From: Candidatus Izemoplasma sp.
GTDB taxonomy: Bacteria; Bacillota_I; Bacilli_A; Izemoplasmatales; Izemoplasmataceae
DNA length: 6,306 nt
Assembly: GCA_021736285.1 (NCBI GenBank)
Contig: JAIPGE010000086.1
Location: 1-6,306 of the forward strand
Direction of reading: 5' to 3'
In this document: positions 1 through 4,572 of the stretch, piece by piece
Layout of the letters: each line of letters starts with the position of its first letter
Numbering within the stretch: the first letter of the stretch is position 1
Position numbers and translations under genes: made by a program
Notes under the pieces: generated by a model
The model's input: only the letters and a program-made list of their open reading frames with translations
Databases searched by the model: none
What the model was told of the DNA's origin: nothing

Positions 1-1107
1 GCTGTTTAAAGTATCATCATAGTTTAATAAAATATATGGATGTTGATCAAGTGCACCCCACGAATATGCTCCTGTTTCTTTACCAGTTTGTTCATAGACA
101 TCAACATAGCCATCTTCTAATGCACTATTGGCTTTTGAAACAAAGTCGTCATCAAGATGTTTAATTGAATCAAAGAAGAGGTCTTTCGCTTCTTCAAATG
201 TATATTTGCTATTGCTTTCAGCAAGAGGCATAAAACGATCATAAGTATGATGTGTCTCTAATCCTAAGACATCTTTTCGAATCGCGTAATACCGTTTGAT
301 TAAATCCGTACTTTTTTTTGCGACTTCAATTAGATTATGATAGACATCAGTAGGAATACTGTTGTTAAACAAATATGACGCCAGTGATGAATCATAATCA
401 CGGCTTTTCATTAATGCAATATCACGTTGCAAAACAGTATTGTAGATTTGTGCATACGTATTTTTATGCTTTTCATAATTATTAAAAATTGTTTCGAAAA
501 CTTTTCTACGGTCTTCATCTTTTTCTAAATCAGCTAAGTAACTACGGAAATTACCACTCGTTACCGTAACTGTTTCACCAGTAGAAAGGGTGATTTCTTT
601 ATCAATTTTATCCGCAACAGCGAGTGCAGAATAGATCTCGCCACCTTGATTTGTTAAATTAGAAAAATTAGCAAGTAGACTTTCACTTTTACCATCTAAC
701 ACATGGGCTTGAGCATGGAAAAGTTTTTCAATCGAAAAGGCATACTCTTTTAATAACGGACTCTTATCTAAAAACGTGTCAATCGTTTCTTTTCCAATAG
801 TCAAGAGTTCGGGTTGTTCAAAAGCTGTTGCTTGGCGTAAATTACTTATTAAGTTTGCCATCCGTTGTACACGTGCAGCATTCTTTGTATTTTTACGATC
901 TAAATCAGATGTTAATGCAGCATATTGATACGCTTTTAATAAGGTTACAGAAAGTTCCTTTTGAAGTGTGTAATATTCTAAAAAGGTATCATAATCATCT
1001 AATTTTCCTTTAAATTGAGATAATGTTTTAATTGTTTTTTCAAGAGATAAAACGTCTTGTTCCCAATCGTCTAGTGATTCATAAAGTCTTGTTAGGTCCC
1101 ATTTCAT
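1..1107 (-). CDS. pepF: Oligoendopeptidase F (M3B family), N-terminal part, truncated by window edge
   Basis: Cytosolic zinc metallopeptidase that cleaves short oligopeptides, in peptide nutrition and turnover of signalling peptides. I translated 369 residues with no stop, beginning MKWDLTRLYES, the typical PepF start (K/R-WDL..LY). The middle is helix-rich and charged, as in the M3B lobe. The visible end contains TGAYSWGALDQHPYILLNYD, matching the conserved PepF segment just before the HExxH zinc site. That site, and roughly the last 40 percent of a family usually near 600 residues, lies left of the window, so catalytic competence cannot be judged. The ATG at 1107-1105 is preceded by GGAGG (1120-1116 on the minus strand) at 8 nt. 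It is divergent from spx; pepF and spx are also close neighbours in Bacillus. The shared region carries a cre site overlapping the upstream side of this promoter. Family assignment is firm; the symbol rests on the family. Confidence 0.93.
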   Translation of the reverse strand, partial: MKWDLTRLYESLDDWEQDVLSLEKTIKTLSQFKGKLDDYDTFLEYYTLQKELSVTLLKAYQYAALTSDLDRKNTKNAARVQRMANLISNLRQATAFEQPELLTIGKETIDTFLDKSPLLKEYAFSIEKLFHAQAHVLDGKSESLLANFSNLTNQGGEIYSALAVADKIDKEITLSTGETVTVTSGNFRSYLADLEKDEDRRKVFETIFNNYEKHKNTYAQIYNTVLQRDIALMKSRDYDSSLASYLFNNSIPTDVYHNLIEVAKKSTDLIKRYYAIRKDVLGLETHHTYDRFMPLAESNSKYTFEEAKDLFFDSIKHLDDDFVSKANSALEDGYVDVYEQTGKETGAYSWGALDQHPYILLNYDDTLNS

Positions 1108-1136
1108 TATAGATTCCTCCTTTTTTATCTTTTTCA

Positions 1137-1145
1137 ATTATAACA
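1137..1145 (-). promoter_or_regulatory. Extended -10 promoter of pepF
   Basis: On the minus strand TGTTATAAT (1145 down to 1137) is a perfect TATAAT with the upstream TG of an extended -10. No good -35 is present at 16-18 nt, which fits an extended -10 promoter. Transcription would begin near 1130, giving a leader of about 23 nt that contains the GGAGG ribosome-binding site. Confidence 0.65.
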
Positions 1146-1164
1146 CAAGCCAATTAATAATGAA

Positions 1165-1179
1165 ATGAAAACGTTCACA
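1165..1179. promoter_or_regulatory. Catabolite-responsive element (cre), CcpA binding site
   Basis: The bases ATGAAAACGTTCACA match the degenerate cre consensus WTGNAANCGNWNNCW at every specified position. The site sits between the divergent pepF and spx promoters. Its left edge abuts the -35 position of pepF (about 1160-1165), where bound CcpA would most simply repress pepF when preferred sugars are present. It lies about 39 bp upstream of the spx -10, so an effect on spx, up or down, is possible but less clear. The match is seen; CcpA binding is inferred. Confidence 0.7.
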
Positions 1180-1195
1180 AAACACGAACTAGCTA

Positions 1196-1223
1196 TTGCA
1201 TCTTATTTGTAATATGGTATAAT
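1196..1223 (+). promoter_or_regulatory. Promoter of spx
   Basis: TATAAT at 1218-1223 is preceded by TGG (1215-1217), forming an extended -10. A weak -35, TTGCAT at 1196-1201, lies 16 nt upstream. The start would be near 1230, giving a leader of about 45 nt before the spx ATG. Confidence 0.65.
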
Positions 1224-1261
1224 AAATATGCAACAAGTTTTTATTAGAAAAATTCTAAAAA

Positions 1262-1268
1262 AGAGGTG
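1262..1268 (+). promoter_or_regulatory. Ribosome-binding site that sets the spx start
   Basis: AGAGGTG ends 6 nt before the ATG at 1275. A GTG at 1266 in the same frame lies inside this Shine-Dalgarno sequence and has none of its own, so it is not the start. Confidence 0.85.
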
Positions 1269-1274
1269 AATCAG

Positions 1275-1739
1275 ATGATTCAAATTTATACGACACCAAG
1301 TTGTTCCTCTTGCCGTAAAGCAAAAAAATGGTTTGACGATCATCGCATTGATTACCGCGAGAAAAACATTTTTAACATCCAACTGACACGTGATGACATT
1401 TTATTGATGTTAAAAAACACCATGGGTGGATTTGATGATATTATTTCCACACGTTCAAAAGTCTTTCAAGAAAATGATTTAGATTTAGATGAAATGTCTA
1501 TCTCTGGATTGACTGAATTTATAATCGATAATCCAAGTGTATTAAGACGTCCGATTATTATTGAAGACGACAAAATGCAAGTAGGATATAATGAAGACGA
1601 AATTAGAACATTTATTCCAAGACGTTTACGGGAAATTATCATGTGCACCACTTGTGAACAAGGAGCAGATTGTGATTATAAAAATGCACTTGAAATTTAC
1701 TTTAAAGAGTTGAAACAAAAAGACCAACAAGCTGTATAA
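1275..1739 (+). CDS. spx: Spx-family transcriptional regulator with Cys-rich C-terminal extension
   Basis: Cytosolic thiol-stress regulator of the ArsC/Spx thioredoxin-like fold; it binds the C-terminal domain of RNA polymerase alpha and reprogrammes transcription under disulfide stress. The 154-residue product starts MIQIYTTPSCSSCRKAKKW, with the redox CxxC at C10/C13. Gly52, the alpha-contact position in Bacillus Spx, is kept, as are the ISTRSKVFQ block (58-65), the LRRPIII block with Arg92, and the VGYNEDEIR block (103-111). Bacillus Spx ends near residue 131. Here about 25-30 extra residues follow, with Cys124, Cys127 and Cys133 (CTTCEQGADC) and then a charged helix-like tail. The usual short ClpX-recognised C-terminus is absent, so proteolytic control may differ. 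ATG 1275 is chosen over an in-frame GTG at 1266 because that GTG lies inside the ribosome-binding site. Monocistronic, with its own promoter and terminator. A plain ArsC reductase is less likely given the RPII, VGYNEDE and G52 features. Confidence 0.92.
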   Translation: MIQIYTTPSCSSCRKAKKWFDDHRIDYREKNIFNIQLTRDDILLMLKNTMGGFDDIISTRSKVFQENDLDLDEMSISGLTEFIIDNPSVLRRPIIIEDDKMQVGYNEDEIRTFIPRRLREIIMCTTCEQGADCDYKNALEIYFKELKQKDQQAV

Positions 1740-1745
1740 AAAGTC

Positions 1746-1773
1746 AGGTTAGCGAAACGCTAACCTTTTTTTT
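1746..1773 (+). terminator. Rho-independent terminator of spx
   Basis: The 9-bp stem AGGTTAGCG (1746-1754) / CGCTAACCT (1758-1766) closes on an AAA loop and runs into eight T residues (1766-1773). It begins 7 nt after the spx stop codon. Confidence 0.92.
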
Positions 1774-1811
1774 AAATCTCCAAGAAAGCGTTTGTATTTC
1801 TATCTTATCAG

Positions 1812-1840
1812 TTGTAATTTATAATTAAAGCATTTATAAT
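1812..1840 (+). promoter_or_regulatory. Sigma-A promoter of gap
   Basis: TTGTAA (1812-1817, 4 of 6 consensus bases) and a perfect TATAAT (1835-1840) are separated by exactly 17 nt in an AT-rich tract. Transcription would start near 1847, giving a leader of about 28 nt. Confidence 0.75.
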
Positions 1841-1859
1841 AATAGTGAAAGAAAAAAAT

Positions 1860-1865
1860 AGGAGG
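1860..1865 (+). promoter_or_regulatory. Ribosome-binding site that sets the gap start
   Basis: A perfect AGGAGG lies 9 nt before ATG 1875. The in-frame GTG at 1845 would place this Shine-Dalgarno inside the coding region and would coincide with the predicted transcription start, so it is rejected. Confidence 0.9.
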
Positions 1866-1874
1866 AATAAATTA

Positions 1875-2888
1875 ATGGCTATTAAAGTTGCAATCAATGG
1901 ATTTGGTCGTATTGGACGTTTAGCATTCCGTTTAATGGACGATGATCCAGATTTTGAAATCGTTGCGATTAACGATTTAACCGATGCTGATACATTGGCT
2001 TATTTACTTAAATATGATTCGGCACAAGGACGTTACAAGTCAGACAACATTTCAGTTGATGGAGACAGCATTGTTGTCGATGGAGAAAAAATTAAAATTT
2101 ATGCTGAAAAAGACCCTGAAAATTTACCATGGAAAAAATTAGGGGTTGAAGTTGTATTAGAATGTACTGGATTCTTTACATCAAGAGACAAAGCACAAAA
2201 ACATATTATAGCGGGGGCCAAAAAAGTTGTTATTAGTGCACCTGCAAAAGGTGATTTAAAAACAGTTGTATACAACGTTAACCATGAAGAATTAGATGGT
2301 ACAGAAGAAATCGTTAGTGGTGCATCTTGTACCACAAACTGTTTGGCGCCTATCGCCAAAGTGTTAGATGATGAGTTTGGTCTTGTCAAAGGATTTATGA
2401 CAACAATTCATGCTTATACAAATGCACAAAACACATTAGATGGACCTAATCCAAAAGGGATTAATTCAAGACGTGGTCGTGCAGCGGCAGCAAACATTGT
2501 ACCAACATCAACCGGTGCAGCAGTTGCGGTAGGATTAGTATTACCACAATTAGATGGTAAATTAGATGGTATGGCAATGCGTGTACCAACAATTACAGGT
2601 AGTTGTGTTGACTTAGTCGTTGAACTTGAAAAAGAAGTTACAGTAGAAGAAGTTAATGCTGCAATGAAAAAGAACGCTAATGAAACATTAGGATATACAG
2701 AAGACCCAATCGTTTCAAGTGATACCATTGGAATTACATATGGATCTTTATTTGATGCACAATTAACAAAAGTTATGACAATTGATGGCAAACAACTTGT
2801 AAAAGTTATTAGCTGGTATGACAATGAAATGAGTTATACTGCACAAATGATTCGCACAATGAAATTACTTGCTGAAAACCTAAAATAA
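1875..2888 (+). CDS. gap: Glyceraldehyde-3-phosphate dehydrogenase, NAD-dependent, phosphorylating
   Basis: Glycolytic enzyme of the cytosol: converts glyceraldehyde 3-phosphate, NAD+ and phosphate to 1,3-bisphosphoglycerate. The 337-residue product has the normal family length. It starts MAIKVAINGFGRIGR (NAD-binding glycine motif, residues 7-15). N33-D34 at the end of the second strand favours NAD over NADP. The active site SGASCTTNCLAP contains catalytic Cys152, and TTIHAYTN contains His179. The C-terminal signature KVISWYDNEMSYTAQM is intact. The phosphate-loop region has SRRGRAAAANIVPTSTGAA followed by V, where many homologues have K (GAAKA). Overall it resembles the streptococcal type (DGPN, VEEVNAAMK, YGSLFDA). 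Its own promoter and terminator make it a single-gene unit, unlike the gap-pgk-tpi operons of many Bacillota. The start is set by AGGAGG 9 nt upstream. Assignment is essentially certain. Confidence 0.98.
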   Translation: MAIKVAINGFGRIGRLAFRLMDDDPDFEIVAINDLTDADTLAYLLKYDSAQGRYKSDNISVDGDSIVVDGEKIKIYAEKDPENLPWKKLGVEVVLECTGFFTSRDKAQKHIIAGAKKVVISAPAKGDLKTVVYNVNHEELDGTEEIVSGASCTTNCLAPIAKVLDDEFGLVKGFMTTIHAYTNAQNTLDGPNPKGINSRRGRAAAANIVPTSTGAAVAVGLVLPQLDGKLDGMAMRVPTITGSCVDLVVELEKEVTVEEVNAAMKKNANETLGYTEDPIVSSDTIGITYGSLFDAQLTKVMTIDGKQLVKVISWYDNEMSYTAQMIRTMKLLAENLK

Positions 2889-2903
2889 ATCATGATTTAA
2901 ATG

Positions 2904-2937
2904 ATTAAGGCTTGCACATGCAAGCCTTAATTTTTTT
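2904..2937 (+). terminator. Rho-independent terminator of gap
   Basis: ATTAAGGCTTGCA (2904-2916) pairs perfectly with TGCAAGCCTTAAT (2919-2931) around a tight CA centre (in practice a 4-nt ACAT loop), followed by seven T residues. It begins 15 nt after the gap stop. Confidence 0.93.
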
Positions 2938-2967
2938 CACAAAAAGACTAGTAAATTTCTCAAAATA

Positions 2968-2976
2968 TGATACAAT
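2968..2976 (+). promoter_or_regulatory. Extended -10 promoter of tRNA-Leu
   Basis: TGATACAAT is an extended -10 (TGN plus TACAAT). It would start transcription near 2983, a few bases before the mature tRNA. A second TATAAT at 2978-2983 would start inside the tRNA and is less likely. No convincing -35 was found. Confidence 0.55.
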
Positions 2977-2988
2977 TTATAATGCAAA

Positions 2989-3073
2989 GCGGTCGTGGCG
3001 GAACGGCAGACGCGCTACCTTGAGGGGGTAGTATCCTTGTGATGTGTGGGTTCAAATCCCGTCGACCGCACCA
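2989..3073 (+). tRNA. tRNA-Leu, anticodon GAG, CCA encoded
   Basis: Class II tRNA reading CUC/CUU leucine codons. Acceptor GCGGTCG (2989-2995) pairs with CGACCGC (3063-3069), followed by discriminator A3070 and encoded CCA (3071-3073). The D-arm has a GCG/CGC stem with GG in the loop. Anticodon stem CTACC (3015-3019) / GGTAG (3027-3031) encloses the loop TTGAGGG with anticodon GAG at 3022-3024. A 14-nt variable arm forms a short ATC/GAT stem. The T-arm GTGGG-TTCAAAT-CCCGT has two G-T wobble pairs at the base of its stem. A-discriminator and long variable arm are leucine identity features. It stands alone, with its own promoter and terminator. Confidence 0.96.
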
Positions 3074-3082
3074 ATAGAATTC

Positions 3083-3126
3083 AAAGGGATTTGAAGTTGT
3101 CAGCATAAATCCCTTTATTTTTATTT
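3083..3126 (+). terminator. Rho-independent terminator after tRNA-Leu
   Basis: The perfect 10-bp stem AAAGGGATTT (3083-3092) / AAATCCCTTT (3107-3116) has a 14-nt loop and runs into a T-rich tract. It starts 9 nt after the encoded CCA. The first arm is also complementary to the T-loop of the tRNA (see findings). Confidence 0.85.
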
Positions 3127-3146
3127 TGATATAGTTTGAATAGTCT

Positions 3147-3165
3147 CCTACAATACTATTGTAGG
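3147..3165. repeat. Perfect 19-bp palindrome, possible operator
   Basis: CCTACAATA (3147-3155), a central C, then TATTGTAGG (3157-3165): nine perfectly paired bases each side. No T-tract follows on either strand, so it is not a terminator. The TACA...TGTA ends recall operators of winged-helix repressors, but no promoter with proper spacing overlaps it and no regulator gene lies nearby. It may be left over from a lost gene. Confidence 0.5.
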
Positions 3166-3200
3166 CAAGGGTATAAATAGTTCAAGAATACATAGGTTAG

Positions 3201-3441
3201 ATGACAATGCTACTTATGTTTTTTATTTCATTGAGAAATAGCGCTTCATCCATTAGGACTTAAAACAATGAACTATGTTTGGAGTTCGGGATATAAAGAT
3301 TTGGCTATCGTAACATTTAATATGAACTCTATTGTACTTTGTTTTCTAGCACTAATTATCTTCATATTAGTTACGATAATATTACCATTCATAAAATTAT
3401 CTAGATTCAAATTAATAGATTGTATTAAAATGTATGATTAG
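3201..3441 (+). pseudogene. Membrane-protein gene remnant, resembles C-terminus of an FtsX-like ABC permease
   Basis: The better part is a 57-codon frame from ATG 3268 to TAG 3441 (preceded by AGGA at 3255-3258). It encodes a hydrophilic start (MNYVWSSGYKDLAIV), one strong membrane segment (residues about 20-40, rich in L, I, F) and an ending PFIKLSRFKLIDCIKMYD. A membrane helix followed by a basic tail with an L-x-x-I-D-x-I-K pattern is how FtsX/MacB-type permeases often end. Just upstream, another frame (ATG 3201 to TAA 3261) encodes about 20 residues, MTMLLMFFISLRNSASSIRT, which could be an earlier piece of the same protein put out of frame. A complete permease has four membrane helices and hundreds of residues, so this is at most a fragment. 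It could instead be a small membrane peptide or chance. Family resemblance was judged by eye. Confidence 0.35.
3306..3378. repeat. Long imperfect inverted repeat (18 bp paired, 3-nt bulge)
   Basis: The left arm, TATCGTAAC (3306-3314), ATT bulge (3315-3317), TAATATGAA (3318-3326), is complementary over all 18 non-bulged bases to TTCATATTAGTTACGATA (3361-3378). The 34-nt loop shows no further obvious pairing. The repeat lies within the membrane-protein remnant. No T-tract follows. Confidence 0.6.
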
Positions 3442-3476
3442 TTAATAATTGTATGAGATTATGAGTCGGATAGTAA

Positions 3477-3551
3477 AGGAATGGTTATAGTAATGTTCGT
3501 ATCGAGGTTGTCAAAAATAGTGATGAGGTCCATAACGACAAGGCATTATGA
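3477..3551 (+). pseudogene. Possible C-terminal tail of a lost gene
   Basis: After an in-frame TAA at 3474, 24 sense codons end in TGA at 3549-3551, encoding RNGYSNVRIEVVKNSDEVHN followed by DKAL. The composition is that of an ordinary soluble protein end, and the stop sits 7 nt before a Rho-independent terminator, as at the end of a real gene. There is no start codon or ribosome-binding site, so it would be a remnant with its body deleted. Family not recognised. Chance is a real alternative. Confidence 0.25.
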
Positions 3552-3558
3552 ATGCATA

Positions 3559-3587
3559 GGTCTGATACAAGTGTATCAGCCTTTTTT
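3559..3587 (+). terminator. Rho-independent terminator upstream of fic
   Basis: CTGATACA (3562-3569) pairs with TGTATCAG (3572-3579), extended by GG/CC beyond a bulged T, and is followed by six T residues (3582-3587). It ends plus-strand transcripts from the remnant region and insulates fic. No intact gene precedes it. Confidence 0.85.
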
Positions 3588-3605
3588 ATACGAATTTCAA
3601 AACAT

Positions 3606-3634
3606 TTGACATCATACCGATAACGGTATATTAT
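3606..3634 (+). promoter_or_regulatory. Near-consensus sigma-A promoter of fic
   Basis: A perfect -35 TTGACA (3606-3611) and TATTAT (3629-3634, 5 of 6) are separated by exactly 17 nt, the strongest -35/-10 pair in the window. The start would fall near 3641, leaving a leader of only about 11 nt that begins with the ribosome-binding site. Confidence 0.8.
3614..3629. promoter_or_regulatory. Palindromic operator inside the fic promoter
   Basis: ATACCG (3614-3619), ATAA spacer, CGGTAT (3624-3629) is a perfect 6+4+6 inverted repeat filling most of the -35/-10 spacer and touching the -10. A protein bound here would block RNA polymerase. The best local candidate is the fic product, which has an N-terminal helix-turn-helix. 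The palindrome is seen; autoregulation is inferred. Confidence 0.6.
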
Positions 3635-3651
3635 ATAGTTGAGGTGATTAT

Positions 3652-4572
3652 ATGAAATATCTAACAACAAAAGAAGTCGCAAGCAAATGGAATGTGAATG
3701 ATCGAAGAGTAAGAGCTTTATGCGAAGAAGGAAGAGTTGATGGTGCGTTTAAAGTTGGTAAAACATGGATGATTGCTGAAGAAGCTTCAAAGCCTTATGA
3801 TGCGAGAAAAGCAATAAAAAAGGAATATAAGGGATTAGACTATGATTTTTCTAAGATAGACTCTATGAAAAAAAGAATTGATAATCATAGACCTTTATCA
3901 ACAAATAGTGTAAGATCACTTCGTGAAAAACTTATTATAGATTGGACATATAACTCTAATGCAATCGAAGGTAATACCTTAACAATGTCAGAAACCAAAG
4001 TAGTGTTAGAGGGGATAACCATTGGGGGAAAAAGTGTAACTGAACATCTAGAAGCTATTAATCATAAGGAAGCTATTGAATACTTGGAAACTATTATTGA
4101 GGAGAAAAAAGATCTAATCGAGTGGATACTTAAAAATATTCACCAGTTAATTTTAAAGGACATTGATGATCATAATGCGGGAAAATATAGAAATGAAAAT
4201 GTCACCATTAGTGGTGCAAGTCATATTCCACCAAACCATATGATTATATCGGAATTAATGCAAAAATTATTTGCTGAATATGAAAGAGAATGGGATGATT
4301 ATCATCCAGTTATAAAAGCCTGTTTGTTACATGGTGAGTTTGTAAAAATACACCCATTTATTGATGGAAATGGCCGAACGGCAAGACTATTACTCAATTT
4401 TGAATTGATGAAGTATGGGTATACACCGATTGTCATAACAAAGGAAAGAAGAGCTGAATATTACGAAGCATTAGACATAGCCCATACAACCTTAGATTAC
4501 TCAAAATTCATAAATTTAATATCAGAGTTTTTAATTGATTCTGAATTATTATGGCTCCGGATTATGAAGTAA
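3652..4572 (+). CDS. Fic-domain AMP-transferase, class II, with N-terminal helix-turn-helix
   Basis: Predicted cytosolic enzyme that transfers AMP from ATP to hydroxyl side chains of a target protein; the target is unknown. The 306 residues fall into three parts. Residues 1-50 (LTTKEVASKWNVNDRRVRAL...GRVDGAFKVGKTWMI) form a MerR/excisionase-like HTH, probably DNA-binding. Residues 95-110 hold the inhibitory helix motif SNAIEG (S102, E106, G107), upstream of the catalytic domain, which makes this a class II Fic that silences itself. Residues about 160-250 are the Fic core: the substrate flap GKYRNENVTISG..HIPPNH (177-196) and the complete active site HPFIDGNGRTAR (234-245) with catalytic His234. 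All key residues are present, so it should be active once the inhibitory Glu106 moves. ATG 3652 follows GAGGTGA (3641-3647) at good spacing. No antitoxin gene adjoins it, as expected for class II. Near-consensus promoter containing a palindrome; nearest plus-strand terminator is 237 nt after the stop. Confidence 0.94.
   Translation: MKYLTTKEVASKWNVNDRRVRALCEEGRVDGAFKVGKTWMIAEEASKPYDARKAIKKEYKGLDYDFSKIDSMKKRIDNHRPLSTNSVRSLREKLIIDWTYNSNAIEGNTLTMSETKVVLEGITIGGKSVTEHLEAINHKEAIEYLETIIEEKKDLIEWILKNIHQLILKDIDDHNAGKYRNENVTISGASHIPPNHMIISELMQKLFAEYEREWDDYHPVIKACLLHGEFVKIHPFIDGNGRTARLLLNFELMKYGYTPIVITKERRAEYYEALDIAHTTLDYSKFINLISEFLIDSELLWLRIMK

Larger units (their letters stand above)
3127..3605. other. 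Intergenic stretch of about 480 bp with decayed-looking sequence
   Basis: No intact gene of normal size is found between the tRNA terminator and the fic promoter on either strand. The stretch holds a 19-bp palindrome, a probable membrane-protein gene remnant, an imperfect inverted repeat, a short C-terminal-like coding tail and a terminator, each listed separately. A 65-codon minus-strand frame at 3485-3682 overlaps the fic promoter and start and is not taken as a gene. The pattern fits a transporter or similar gene lost by deletion and frameshift next to a tRNA gene. Confidence 0.5.

Noticed and set aside
828..1013. Plus-strand 61-codon frame
   Set aside because: Antisense shadow of the well-supported pepF coding region; no ribosome-binding site or recognisable content.
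1266..1274. Upstream GTG start for spx
   Set aside because: The GTG is part of the AGAGGTG ribosome-binding site; ATG 1275 has correct spacing and matches the family N-terminus.
1782..1796. Second cre-like site upstream of gap
   Set aside because: AAGAAAGCGTTTGTA departs from the cre consensus at two fixed positions (T at position 2, C at position 14), so it is too weak to call.
1845..1874. Upstream GTG start for gap
   Set aside because: It would put the perfect AGGAGG inside the gene and coincides with the predicted transcription start; ATG 1875 gives the canonical GAPDH N-terminus.
2099..2824. Two minus-strand frames (96 and 136 codons) opposite gap
   Set aside because: They lie wholly within gap, read as antisense shadows with low-complexity Ser/Thr-rich translations, and have no independent support.
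3485..3682. Minus-strand 65-codon frame overlapping the fic promoter and start
   Set aside because: It crosses a terminator, a near-consensus promoter and the fic start; its translation has no recognisable features and no ribosome-binding site was evident.
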